Positions 42,890-52,140 of a stretch of DNA of 64,000 bases are shown here, one piece after another. Source of the stretch: AV69 sp963742315 (lineage in GTDB: Bacteria; Verrucomicrobiota; Verrucomicrobiia; Chthoniobacterales; UBA10450); the NCBI GenBank assembly GCA_963742315.1, contig CAVULE010000013.1, positions 62,001 to 126,000 of the forward strand, in the 5' to 3' direction. Position numbers and translations under genes: made by a program. The stretch's first letter is position 1, and each line of letters opens with the position of its first letter. The notes under the pieces were generated by a model. That model did no database searches. It was not told where the DNA came from and saw only the letters and a list, made by a program, of their open reading frames with translations.

Positions 42890-45247
42890 GTGCCCGCCGA
42901 CGTTAAAGAGCAAATTCAGCTCGAAGTCGCGCATGTCCTTTTCATCGACATTGTTGGTTACTCCAAGCTTTCGATTAACGAGCAGCGGGCGGTCGTTGAC
43001 GAGCTAACCACAATTGTCCGCGGTTCGGATCAATACCAGAAAGCCGAAGCTGCCGGTCGATTGATAAAAATTCCAACCGGCGATGGCATGGCGCTGGTCT
43101 TCTACACCAGTCAGGAAGCGCCGGCGCAATGCGCGATTGAAATCAGTGGCGCGCTCAAGGCGCATCCACGCCTGCAAGTTCGAATGGGCGTGCACAGCGG
43201 TCCGGTCAGCGGGGTGATAGATGTGAATGGTCATGCCAATCTCGCCGGTGCCGGCATCAACATGGCGCAACGGGTCATGAATTGCGGAGACGCGGGACAC
43301 ATTCTTGTCTCCAAACACGTCGCTGAAGATTTAGAAGAATACGAACATTGGCGACCGCTCCTGCACGATCTTGGGACTTGCGAAGTGAAACACGGAATGC
43401 GCGTCGGGATCGCGAACCTATATGCGGATCAAGTGGGCAACCCGCAACTGCCAAAAAAGTTCGAGGCCCTGAAGAAGCACAGCGCGCGAATGCGCTGGGC
43501 GATGACGACGGCAGCGTTGCTCGCGCTCGCGGTAATCATCGTTGGCATCGCAATGTTTTCCCGTTATCGCGCGCGATCGACGCTGGCTGCGCCGGACAAG
43601 AGCATCGCCGTGCTGCCGTTGGAAAATCTAAGCGATGAAAAGGAGAACGCTTACTTTGCCGCCGGAATTCAGGATGAATTGCTCTCGAATTTGGCCAGGA
43701 TCAAGGATCTGAAAGTGATTAGTCGCACTTCAGTCATGCAGTACAAAAGTGGCATCACGCGCAACCTGAAAGAAATCGCGCAGCAACTGGGTGTGAGCAA
43801 CGTGGTGGAAGGCAGTGTGCGCCGGTCGGGAAACCGTATTCGGGTTTCGGTGCAACTAATCGACGCGCAAACTGATCGTCACATCTGGGTGCAGAACTAC
43901 GATCGCACACTGGCCGATTCGATTACTTTGCAGGACGAGTTGGCCACGGAGATTGCTGGGGCTCTAGGGGCGACGCTCAGTCCACAAGAAAAGGCCCGCG
44001 TGGAAGCGAAGCCGACGAACAATCCCGCTGCTTACGACGCCTATCTGCGTGCCCGTGCATTTGCAGCTGGCGCGGCGTTTGATAAGCCCAGCGTGGAGAA
44101 TGCGATTCGGTCATATCAAGAGGCAGTAAGGTTGGATCCAAGTTTTGCGCTGGCGTGGGCGCGTCTCTCCTGTGCGCAGAGTGGCAGTTACTGGCTACTC
44201 GATCCAAGCCCGGCGCAGCTGGCGACAGCTAAGGATTCCCTCGATCATGCTCTCGCGCTCGACCCCAACCTGCCGGAAACGCACCTTGCTCTTGGTTATT
44301 ATCGCTATTACGGGCAGCGCGATTTCACCGGGGCGCTCGCGGAATTCCAGCAAGCTGAGCACGCGCTTCCGAATAACGTTGATATCACCATTGCGATCGC
44401 CTTTATCCAACGACGGCTAGGGCATTTGGAAGAGGCGATTGACGCGTTCCGTCGCGCCATTGAACTCGATCCTCGCGACGTCGATGCTTATAATAACCTC
44501 GCGGTTACGTACAGTGCCCTGCGCCGTTTTCCCGAAGCTCTAGCCACGGTTGACCGCGCACTTGCGCTTGAGCCGGCGAATGCAGAGACCCTCGGTCGGA
44601 AAGCGGGTATCTATTGGGCAACGGGGGATCTCCAGGCAGTAGAACCGCTGCTTGCAAATGCCGGTACCGAACCACGCGTGCCTGGCATAGGGTGGCCCGT
44701 CCGTGGTGTGCAGGCTTTGTTCCAGCGCCGTTATGCCGCGGCCATCGAGATATTCTCAAGTGAAGTAGCCGCCAAGACCAAACGCGGCGAGCCGAGCATC
44801 GGCGACAAATTTCCTCTAGCTTCGAGTCAGCGGCGCGCCGGCGATGTTGCCGCGGCGCGGGCTACTTACCAAGACGCGGTGCAGGATATTCAGCGCGATC
44901 TCGAGAAGGTCGCGCCGGATTATCAGGAGGCGGCAACGCATGCCTTTTTGGGTCAGGCTTATGCAGGTCTGGGCGAAGCGGCCTCTGCTATCGCCGAAGG
45001 ACAAAAAGCCATGGCCATGCGTCCCACTTCCAAAGACCCGTTCGAGGGTCCCGGGATAGAGGAGGCCATGGCGGTCATCTACGCGGTGCTGGGCGATGGC
45101 GATCACGCGATTCCCATTCTCAAGCGGCTGCTGCAGATACCGTATGGCAGTGCAATTACTCCGGCGTGGCTGCGACTCGATCCGGTGTGGGATCAAATCC
45201 GCAACGATCCGCGCTTTCAGGAATTGGCCGCAGAAAAGAAGCCGTGA
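42890..45247 (+). CDS. class III nucleotide cyclase - TolB-like - TPR protein (copy 1)
   Basis: 785 residues, GTG start. Cyclase domain about 10-180: metal-binding Asp20 in LFIDIVGYS, Asp65 in PTGDGMALVF, Lys60, and Asn124/Arg128 in GAGINMAQRVM, so the catalytic set is present. Single membrane helix about 203-224, placing the cyclase in the cytosol and the rest outside the membrane. A TolB/FlgO-like domain follows (about 236-365; KSIAVLPLENLSDEKE, VVEGSVRRSGNRIRV), then about ten TPR-like helices to the end. Proteins of this design are abundant in Verrucomicrobiota and rhizobia; substrate and signal are unknown. It lies between the intact tRNA-Arg and repeat A. Its TPR part is closest to the pseudogene at 62517-64000. 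Confidence 0.93.
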   Translation: MPADVKEQIQLEVAHVLFIDIVGYSKLSINEQRAVVDELTTIVRGSDQYQKAEAAGRLIKIPTGDGMALVFYTSQEAPAQCAIEISGALKAHPRLQVRMGVHSGPVSGVIDVNGHANLAGAGINMAQRVMNCGDAGHILVSKHVAEDLEEYEHWRPLLHDLGTCEVKHGMRVGIANLYADQVGNPQLPKKFEALKKHSARMRWAMTTAALLALAVIIVGIAMFSRYRARSTLAAPDKSIAVLPLENLSDEKENAYFAAGIQDELLSNLARIKDLKVISRTSVMQYKSGITRNLKEIAQQLGVSNVVEGSVRRSGNRIRVSVQLIDAQTDRHIWVQNYDRTLADSITLQDELATEIAGALGATLSPQEKARVEAKPTNNPAAYDAYLRARAFAAGAAFDKPSVENAIRSYQEAVRLDPSFALAWARLSCAQSGSYWLLDPSPAQLATAKDSLDHALALDPNLPETHLALGYYRYYGQRDFTGALAEFQQAEHALPNNVDITIAIAFIQRRLGHLEEAIDAFRRAIELDPRDVDAYNNLAVTYSALRRFPEALATVDRALALEPANAETLGRKAGIYWATGDLQAVEPLLANAGTEPRVPGIGWPVRGVQALFQRRYAAAIEIFSSEVAAKTKRGEPSIGDKFPLASSQRRAGDVAAARATYQDAVQDIQRDLEKVAPDYQEAATHAFLGQAYAGLGEAASAIAEGQKAMAMRPTSKDPFEGPGIEEAMAVIYAVLGDGDHAIPILKRLLQIPYGSAITPAWLRLDPVWDQIRNDPRFQELAAEKKP

Positions 45248-45382
45248 ATCTAAAGAACTTCGCCGCCGAAGTAAGCGCCGGGAATGTTTACAAAGGTGCC
45301 GTTGCCTATGTCGGAACTAGCTGCTTGTCCTATCACTTGTTTTCGGTCTTCCTGGTTCAAGATCACAAAGGCCAAGGGAATC

Positions 45383-45591
45383 ACGAAAACAGTGCTGCGT
45401 TTTGTATCACCCTTTGTGTCACCCGGGCAGCGAGAAATGGGCAGATTCCTGATGACGTGAGATGACGAAGCTTCCAATGCAAGCTACTAGCAAAAGGCAA
45501 TTTGAGTAGTTGAGACGATTGCTGACGAAGTGTGATGAAATGCCACTTTCGTCTTAGGAAACCTCTGTTCTATCCGTTGAACTACGGGGAC
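45383..45591 (+). repeat. island repeat copy A, ending in tRNA-Arg 5' half
   Basis: About 209 bases. Begins ACGAAAACAGTGCTG, contains a doubled TGTCACCC motif, a degenerate hairpin (GCAAGCTACT...) and GATGAAATGCCA, and finishes with 38 bases (45554-45591) identical or nearly so to the anticodon loop-to-5' end of tRNA-Arg(CCT). Fills most of the gap between cyclase genes 1 and 2. Confidence 0.88.
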
Positions 45592-45679
45592 GATGATATG
45601 GAAGGAATAGACGAATTGAATGGAGATGGGCAAGCTGCCGTTGCAGTGCGCGCCGATGTCTCGAGGCGGCCTTTGATCT

Positions 45680-45710
45680 CGACGGTCGGTCGGAAGCGGA
45701 ATTATCAATT
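45680..45710 (+). promoter_or_regulatory. conserved upstream box of cyclase gene 2
   Basis: CGACGGTCGGTCGGAAGCGG followed by AATTATCAATT, the same box as at 42833-42863, ending 26 bases before the ATG. Confidence 0.4.
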
Positions 45711-45736
45711 GCTCTGCTTTCACGTAACTTCACGGA

Positions 45737-48328
45737 ATGCCGGCCGAGATTAATAAGGAAATTCAACTCGAAATCGCGCATGTCTTATTCATAGACATCG
45801 TCGGCTATTCGAAACTGCTGATCAACGAGGAGCATGAGTTACTCCAAGAACTCAATCAGATCGTCCGAACCACTGAAGCCTTCTGTGCTGCGGAAGCGGT
45901 CGGCAAACTGATCCGGTTGCCGACCGGAGATGGCATGGCACTCGCCTTTGCCAGCACCCCGGAGGCGCCTGTTCGATGTGCCTTGGAAATCAGCAAGGCG
46001 TTAAAGAGTCATCCCGAACTCCGCGTGCGGATGGGTATTCACAGCGGCCCAGTAAGCGGGCTTGTCGATGTCAACGACCGCTCAAACATAGCGGGGGCCG
46101 GAATCAACGTGGCGCAACGGGTGATGGATTGCGGCGACGCAGGGCACATTCTTCTTTCCCGGCATATCGCAGAAGACCTCGAGCAATACAGGCAGTGGCA
46201 GCCTCATTTACATGATCTTGGCGAATGCGAAGTGAAGCACGGCGTGCACGTTCACGTCGTTAATTTCTACACGGAGGAACTGGGCAACCAGGAAGTGCCG
46301 GAGAAGTTGCAGCAGGCAAAAGAGACGCAAACAGCGCCGCCCGCGATTCCCGCGTCCGATGCGAAACCGGCCGGACGATCACGGGCATGGATCGTCGCGC
46401 TTATCATCGTTGCGGCTGCTGCCGCCGCGGGATTTTACATTTACTCACATCGGTCTAGCTCGGAAGCGCCGCTTTCTTCCGCCGCGCCAGCACTGCCGAT
46501 AATTCCGGAAAAATCGAACGCAGCACCATTGCAACCGGCGGTTCCCGAGAAAAGTATCGCAGTGCTGCCATTCCTCGATCTCAGTCAGGCAAAAGATCAG
46601 GAATATTTCTGCGACGGCATAAGCGAGGAGATCCTCGACGCACTGGCGAAGGTCGATGGGCTGCGCGTGGTTGCTCGCACCTCATCGTTCTCATTCAAAG
46701 GCAACAGCGTGGATGTGAGCGACGTTAGGAAAAAGCTAAACGTCGAGAATGTGCTTGAAGGAAGTTTGCGACGCGAGGGCAACCGCGTTCGTATTACCGC
46801 GCAGTTGATTAACACGCGCAGCGGCTTTCATCTTTGGTCGGAGACTTACGAACGTGAACTGCAAGGTGTGTTTGCGCTGCAGGATGAAATAACTCGCTCA
46901 ATTGTCGACGCGCTCAAGATCAAGCTCGCTGTTTCGCTTCCCGCCCATGAACAACGCAGCACGGAGGCATACGATCTATATCTGCAAGGCCTCTATTTCT
47001 CGAACAAAGGTAGCGAAGAGGATTTGCGGACGGCGCTCAACTTCTTTCAGAGCGCTCTCGACAAAGATCCGAAATTTTCGCGTGCCTGGACTGGGATCGC
47101 GAAAGTTTGGTTTTTTTTAGCGGACGTTTACGTAAAACCGCTCGAAGCTTACCCAGCGTCAAAAGCGGCCGCGTTGAAGGCGATTGCGCTCGACGAGAAA
47201 GATGCCGAGGCACATTGCTACCTTGGCGAAGCGAAACGGGTCCTCGACTGGGACCTGGCGGGTGAGGATGCAGAGCTGAAGCGCGCTCTGCAGCTCGATC
47301 CCAACTCAGCCCCAGCTCACTTCTTCTCCGCGCTGCTGCCCCTGTTCCGAGGCGAGCTGAAAGAAGGGCTGCGGCTTGTGCTGGAAGCTGAGGCATTGGA
47401 TCCCCTGTCGCCCATCACCAGCTACGTTGCCACCGCCGCCTACTTGGCCAACGACCAAATCGACGAGGCAATTGTGGAGGGCCAGCGGACGCTCCAGCTC
47501 GATCCAAATTACTTTTATCTGGATTCGAATCTTGCCGCCGCCTATCGCGAGAAGGGGAATTTTGCGGAAGCGATTGCACTTTACACCAAAGCCCAGGAGG
47601 CAACGCACTTCCCGAGCAGCGGCCTTGCCATTACCTACGCGAGGATGGGCCGGCAAACCGAGGCGCGGAATATTCTCGCTCAGCTCCTGAAAGAAAGGGA
47701 GAAGCGATACGTTTCGGCCCATTCAATCGCGGCAGTTTACGTCGCGTTCGGCGAGAAAGAGGAAGCTTTTCGCTGGCTCGAGCGCGCCTTTGCCGAACAC
47801 TCCGGAATACTACAATGGATCGCGTTTCTTCCCGAATTTCATGCCCTGCGCCCCGATGCACGTTTCACTCATCTTTTGCGGCGAATCAGCGCTCCGCACA
47901 GCTCAATTCTGGCGATCACGCAGACAACTCTAGCAGAGACCACCGATCCAAACGCCCAGACTCACTTCACCCTCAAAATCGGAGTGAAGCCACGACCAGG
48001 TACCCAAAATGGCGACGTCGTGATCATCGTCTCCTTCTACGACCTAACTCGAGACAACAAGATGAAGCCAACTGATGCGCGGACGGGTTATAATTGGCTT
48101 ACGTCTACACGCGACTGGACGGATGCGAGTCCGAAGTTCCTCGTCGCGACTTACGTGCGTTCGAAGACGCATATAGCTTCCGCTGAAGAACGGCGATATG
48201 GCGGATTCATTGTCCGAGTGTATTTCGACGGCCAGTTACAGGATTCACGAGCGACTCCGCCAGAATTACTAACGCTCTTTCCGGTCGATAATCAGCCTGT
48301 CGCTCGGCCGAATGCAGCGCCGCCCTAA
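45737..48328 (+). CDS. class III nucleotide cyclase - TolB-like - TPR protein (copy 2, with extra C-terminal domain)
   Basis: 863 residues, ATG start. Cyclase domain with Asp20 (LFIDIVGYS), Asp65 (PTGDGMALAF), Asn/Arg in GAGINVAQRVM; Lys60 of the sister proteins is Arg here. Membrane helix about 216-236 (Ala-rich), a Pro/Ala spacer, TolB-like domain (about 268-400; KSIAVLPFLDLSQAKDQEYF, NVLEGSLRREGNRVRI) and TPRs to about 725. The last ~130 residues form a separate region with LKIGVKPRPGTQNGDVVIIV and FIVRVYFDGQLQDSRATPP that the other copies lack; I do not recognise it. It lies between repeats A and B, followed by a decayed family remnant. Confidence 0.92.
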   Translation: MPAEINKEIQLEIAHVLFIDIVGYSKLLINEEHELLQELNQIVRTTEAFCAAEAVGKLIRLPTGDGMALAFASTPEAPVRCALEISKALKSHPELRVRMGIHSGPVSGLVDVNDRSNIAGAGINVAQRVMDCGDAGHILLSRHIAEDLEQYRQWQPHLHDLGECEVKHGVHVHVVNFYTEELGNQEVPEKLQQAKETQTAPPAIPASDAKPAGRSRAWIVALIIVAAAAAAGFYIYSHRSSSEAPLSSAAPALPIIPEKSNAAPLQPAVPEKSIAVLPFLDLSQAKDQEYFCDGISEEILDALAKVDGLRVVARTSSFSFKGNSVDVSDVRKKLNVENVLEGSLRREGNRVRITAQLINTRSGFHLWSETYERELQGVFALQDEITRSIVDALKIKLAVSLPAHEQRSTEAYDLYLQGLYFSNKGSEEDLRTALNFFQSALDKDPKFSRAWTGIAKVWFFLADVYVKPLEAYPASKAAALKAIALDEKDAEAHCYLGEAKRVLDWDLAGEDAELKRALQLDPNSAPAHFFSALLPLFRGELKEGLRLVLEAEALDPLSPITSYVATAAYLANDQIDEAIVEGQRTLQLDPNYFYLDSNLAAAYREKGNFAEAIALYTKAQEATHFPSSGLAITYARMGRQTEARNILAQLLKEREKRYVSAHSIAAVYVAFGEKEEAFRWLERAFAEHSGILQWIAFLPEFHALRPDARFTHLLRRISAPHSSILAITQTTLAETTDPNAQTHFTLKIGVKPRPGTQNGDVVIIVSFYDLTRDNKMKPTDARTGYNWLTSTRDWTDASPKFLVATYVRSKTHIASAEERRYGGFIVRVYFDGQLQDSRATPPELLTLFPVDNQPVARPNAAPP

Positions 48329-48329
48329 T

Positions 48330-48623
48330 CTCAAGCAGGTCTCGCGCACCGCGGCGGTTGCGCCCTACCAACAGCCGCCGCTGACAAATGCGTGCCTGGG
48401 TGACAAAACCGTCGCATTTAAGCTGGTCGAGCGGGCGATGGCGACGGTGCTGATCGAGGAAAGATGCGGTGGTCGGTCCCGCTTTGCTCGAGACCCTCGC
48501 CCGGGTGGCGGCGCAGACGGGAGAACCCGGCCGCGCCATCGCCGCTTTACAGAAATTACTTTCGATATCGATCCGCGCTTCCAAAAACTCTGCCAAGAGA
48601 AACCGAAGACAGCGGACAAGTAA
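48330..48623 (+). pseudogene. decayed C-terminus of another cyclase-TPR gene
   Basis: Pieces in different frames: LGDKTVAFKLVERAMATV, then (shifted) GPALLETLARVAAQTGEPGR and AIAALQKLLSIS, then DIDPRFQKLCQEKP. Together they reproduce the usual last TPR plus DPRFQ.L ending of this protein family, with at least two frame breaks and an internal deletion. The rest, to repeat B, shows nothing. Confidence 0.7.
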
Positions 48624-48714
48624 GGCGACACTGGAGGCAGCAATCTCGTCGCCGAGCTGAAACCCGAAATCATTTTGCGAGGTTGCGCGCGGGCACTGTC
48701 ATAAGCTAACCGCT

Positions 48715-48924
48715 ACGAAAACAGTGCTGAGTGTTGGGTCACCCTTTGTGTCACCCGGCTGCTAAAAAATGCGCAGACTCCTGATGACGTGAGATGACGA
48801 AGCTTCCAGTGCAAGCTACCAGCAAAAGGGTAGCTTGCGCAGTTAAGACGATTGCTGACGATATCTGATGAAATGCCAGTTTCGTCTTAGGAAACCCTTG
48901 TTCTATCCGTTGAACTACGGGGAC
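48715..48924 (+). repeat. island repeat copy B, ending in tRNA-Arg 5' half
   Basis: About 210 bases, same order as copy A. Here the internal inverted repeat is perfect: GCAAGCTACC and GGTAGCTTGC around an eight-base loop. Ends in the 38-base tRNA 5' half (48887-48924). Confidence 0.9.
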
Positions 48925-49053
48925 GCGGCGAATTGACAAAGAATACACGGATTAAATGAGTATGAGCAAGTTGCTCAGCGCCGTCCGTAATATCTCGACG
49001 ACCGACAGCGTTGTTGAGAGTATCTTCTTCTCGCGCATTTCCGCGTGAATTTG

Positions 49054-51150
49054 ATGTCGGCAGAGCTTAAAAAGGAGATCGAGCTTGAGATCGCGCACGT
49101 TCTCTTCCTCGACATCGTCGGCTACTCGAAGCTTTCGGTTAACGATCAGCACGCAGCGGTTGAGGAACTAAACCAGATTGTTCGCGCTTCCGAGCAATTC
49201 CAAAAAGCTGAAGGGGCCAATCGGATCTTAAAAATCCCCACCGGCGATGGCATGGCGCTGGTGTTCTATAAAAGTCCCGAGCAACCGGCGCAGTGCGCCT
49301 TTGAGATCAGCCGCGCGCTGAAGGACAACCAGCGCCTGCGGGTCCGGATGGGCATTCACAGCGGGCCGATCAGTGGTGTGGCGGATGTGAACGAACGGAC
49401 GAACGTGGCCGGCGCGGGCATCAACCTGGCCCAGCGGGTGATGGATTGTGGCGATGCCGGGCACATTCTTCTCTCCCGTCATGTGGCCGAGGACCTGGCG
49501 GAATATGAACGATGGCGACCGTTTCTGCACGACATCGGCACCTTCGAGGTGAAACACGGTGTGCGGGTGAGCGTGACCAACCTTTACTCCGATGAGGTTG
49601 GTAATCCGAACCTGCCGAGCAAGCTGCAGGCGGTTAAGAAACATCGCGCCCATGTGCGTTGGGCGGCAGTGGCGATTGGGCTGCTCGTGCTTGGAGCAGT
49701 CGTCGCCGCCTTCATGATTGTTTCGCGTAGGCCGACTACGTCGCTAACCGCCATTCCCGAAAAAAGCATCGCCGTGCTGCCATTCGTGGACATGTCGGCG
49801 GGGAAGGACCAGGAGTACTTCTCCGACGGTATCTCGGAGGAACTGCTCAACCTGCTAGCGAAGATTCCGCAGTTGCAGGTGACGGCGCGCACCTCGTCGT
49901 TCGCGTTCAAAGGCAAGGAGACGGGCATTCCGGAGATCGCGCGCACGCTGCACGTAGCGCACGTGCTGGAAGGCTCGGTGCGCAAGGGGGGCAACTCGGT
50001 GCGGATCACGGCGCAGCTGATCAAGGCCGGCACCGACACGCACCTGTGGTCGCAGACCTACGACCGCAAGCTCGACGACATCTTCGCGGTCCAGGACGAG
50101 ATCGCGGCGGACGTGGTCAAGCAGCTCAAGGTCACACTGCTCGGCGCGGCGCCGAAGGCACGCACGACCGATCCCGAGGCCTACGCGCTTTATCTCCAGG
50201 CCGTCCAGCTCGGACAGCCGTTCACCGCCGAGGCGTTCCAGCAGTCCGACGCGCTTTACCGCAAGGTGCTGGCGATCGATCCGCGCTACGCCCCGGCGTG
50301 GTACGGGCTGGCTCGCAACTTCGGCAGCGAGACAGGCCAAGGCCTTCTGCCCGGCAAGGAAGGATTCGCCCAAGCCCGCGAGGCGGCCGTGAAGGCGCTT
50401 GCGATCGATCCGGACTACGCACCGGCCTATGCCCAGCTCGGCTGGATCGCGATGTACGGCGACAACGACCTCGCCGGTGCCGCGCTGCACTTGGAGCGCG
50501 CTCTGGCGATCGATCCGGCGGACCTGAGTGTGCTTACCACGAGCGCCACGCTGCTCCAGTCTCTTGGCCGCCTCGACGAGGCGCTGGCGCTCGAGGAGGC
50601 CGCCGTCCGCCGGGATCCGCTGAACGTGTCGGCGCTCTTCAACCTGGGCTACCACCAGCGCATGGCCGGCCGGCTCGACGCGGCGATCGCGTCGTTCCGC
50701 ACCGTGCTGAGCTTGAGCCCAAGCAATGGAGGCGCCCACTGCCAGCTCGGCGTAGCGCTGCTGCTCAAGGGCGATGCGAAGGGCGCGCTGGCGGAGATCG
50801 AGCAGGAGACGAGCGAGATCTACAAGATGATCGGCCTGCCGATGGCCTACCACGCGCTCGGGCGCAAGGCCGACTCGGACGCCGCGCTCGCCGCGCTGAT
50901 CGCGAAGTACGAGAAGGACGGGCCCTCCAACATTGCCTCCGTCTACGCCTACCGCGGCGAGGCCGACCAGGCGTTCGAGTGGCTCGACAAGGCGGTCGAG
51001 TACGGCGACGGCGGCCTCGGCGAGATCGTGACGGATAACCTGTTCGACAAGATCCACGCCGACCCGCGCTGGTTGCCGTTCCTGCGCAAGCTCGGCAAGG
51101 CGCCGCAGCAACTGGCGAAGATCGAGTTCAAGGTGCCGCAGCCGCAATGA
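49054..51150 (+). CDS. class III nucleotide cyclase - TolB-like - TPR protein (copy 3, chimeric)
   Basis: 698 residues from ATG 49054 (GTG 49045 in frame). Cyclase domain intact: Asp20 (LFLDIVGYS), Lys60, Asp65 (PTGDGMALVF), Asn/Arg in GAGINLAQRVM. Membrane helix about 203-224. TolB-like domain from KSIAVLPFVDMSAGKDQEYF, then TPRs ending in DNLFDKIHADPRWLPFLRKLG. From about base 49790 onward almost every codon ends in G or C and the DNA becomes much more G/C-rich than the cyclase half and all neighbours. The switch falls at the start of the TolB domain, so the gene looks like a native cyclase/TM module joined to a TolB-TPR module from a high-GC donor. Confidence 0.93.
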   Translation: MSAELKKEIELEIAHVLFLDIVGYSKLSVNDQHAAVEELNQIVRASEQFQKAEGANRILKIPTGDGMALVFYKSPEQPAQCAFEISRALKDNQRLRVRMGIHSGPISGVADVNERTNVAGAGINLAQRVMDCGDAGHILLSRHVAEDLAEYERWRPFLHDIGTFEVKHGVRVSVTNLYSDEVGNPNLPSKLQAVKKHRAHVRWAAVAIGLLVLGAVVAAFMIVSRRPTTSLTAIPEKSIAVLPFVDMSAGKDQEYFSDGISEELLNLLAKIPQLQVTARTSSFAFKGKETGIPEIARTLHVAHVLEGSVRKGGNSVRITAQLIKAGTDTHLWSQTYDRKLDDIFAVQDEIAADVVKQLKVTLLGAAPKARTTDPEAYALYLQAVQLGQPFTAEAFQQSDALYRKVLAIDPRYAPAWYGLARNFGSETGQGLLPGKEGFAQAREAAVKALAIDPDYAPAYAQLGWIAMYGDNDLAGAALHLERALAIDPADLSVLTTSATLLQSLGRLDEALALEEAAVRRDPLNVSALFNLGYHQRMAGRLDAAIASFRTVLSLSPSNGGAHCQLGVALLLKGDAKGALAEIEQETSEIYKMIGLPMAYHALGRKADSDAALAALIAKYEKDGPSNIASVYAYRGEADQAFEWLDKAVEYGDGGLGEIVTDNLFDKIHADPRWLPFLRKLGKAPQQLAKIEFKVPQPQ

Positions 51151-51299
51151 GCATGCGGATGGATTCGACTGTGCTCACCACAAGCTTACAGGGATTTACG
51201 CGGGATGGGTCTAATTCTTAATCTGCGTTAACCGCAGCCTGCCCGCGCTCGGCGGTTCCGGTTGGGGAATGATCGGACCCCGCTTAACTTCGCGTTTGC

Positions 51300-52010
51300 C
51301 TATGCGTACCTATTTTGCCGGGTCGCGATTTTTCTGCGCAAGCCTTCCACCGCAACCAAGCCAACTAAGCCAATCGCGAAGAGGCCCAATGTTGAGCCGA
51401 CTTCTGGAACTGCAGTCGTGACAACAGTAAGGTTGTACGTGAAATCTTGGCCAGTTCCCTGAATTACTATCCTGGCAGCGGAGTTCTTCTGAACTAATGG
51501 ATCGCCGCTTGTCGTCTGCGTCGTTCCCATGCCAATCAACGTTAGGCTATCTTCGTCGAATGTGACTGACTTCAAGCTAAAAAACGTACCAGTAGCAAAA
51601 CCGTTGGCGCCGGCGATGGGAACGAGCCAAGCCGGCCCCCCAACGACGGGCAAGACATCGAGAAGGGTCACTGATGAGCCGCTGCCAGTCCATCGGATTG
51701 CCAGGTTGAAATTAGCTTGCGACTCCACGAAGGGGAAAAAGTCACCTGTTGCGCCAGTCACGGACAATGGCCCGTGCGGGAAATTTTGGCCGTTGAAGTC
51801 AAGCTCGTTAATTACGCTGCCGCTAATTCCGTTGCTGTTAATTCCGCTGCTGTTAATTCCATTGCTTTCGGTGATGGTGCCGCTTCCCGTCAACTCAATT
51901 TGCCCCTTGATTCTACCGTCAACGATAATCGCCTCGACTTGCGGCGGCGCGATCAATGCGACAGTGGCAAACGCTACGAGAACCGACCATAGGAATTTTG
52001 ATATTTTCAT
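51300..52010 (-). CDS. PEP-CTERM sorting-domain protein
   Basis: About 236 residues from ATG 52010 (an upstream in-frame start adds 13 residues). Signal peptide KISKFLWSVLVAFATVALIA, a beta-rich exported region with an Asn/Gly/Ser mini-repeat (NGINSSGINSNGIS) encoded by a short tandem repeat at about 51820-51865, and a C-terminal VPEVGSTLGLFAIGLVGLVA followed by basic RRK. This is the VPEP-TM-basic tail recognised by exosortase. Substrate or binding role unknown. It lies in the third island segment, opposite in orientation to the cyclase. Confidence 0.88.
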   Translation of the reverse strand: MKISKFLWSVLVAFATVALIAPPQVEAIIVDGRIKGQIELTGSGTITESNGINSSGINSNGISGSVINELDFNGQNFPHGPLSVTGATGDFFPFVESQANFNLAIRWTGSGSSVTLLDVLPVVGGPAWLVPIAGANGFATGTFFSLKSVTFDEDSLTLIGMGTTQTTSGDPLVQKNSAARIVIQGTGQDFTYNLTVVTTAVPEVGSTLGLFAIGLVGLVAVEGLRRKIATRQNRYA

Positions 52011-52140
52011 AGTTTCCAGCCTCCACAGTTTTTGCGTAAATTGCAGCACCTAAGTACATCAGCGTTTCTGGTGTGCATATTGGACCTTAGCCGTACGCTT
52101 TCCTTAAGAGCAACTGTGGACATTCGCGAGAGCAAAAAAT

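Noticed and set aside
45554..45591. Possible second tRNA gene
   Set aside because: Only the 5' half (acceptor 5' strand, D-arm, part of anticodon arm) is present; the 3' half is missing, as in the copies at 48887 and 52291.
50046..51038. 330-codon plus-strand frame inside cyclase copy 3
   Set aside because: Out-of-frame shadow of the TPR region, Arg/Ala/Gly-rich low-complexity; same cause as above.
49855..51147. 430-codon open frame on the minus strand opposite cyclase copy 3
   Set aside because: A by-product of the very high G/C third positions there; it is Arg/Leu/Val-rich with no family features, while the plus strand has clear TolB and TPR domains.
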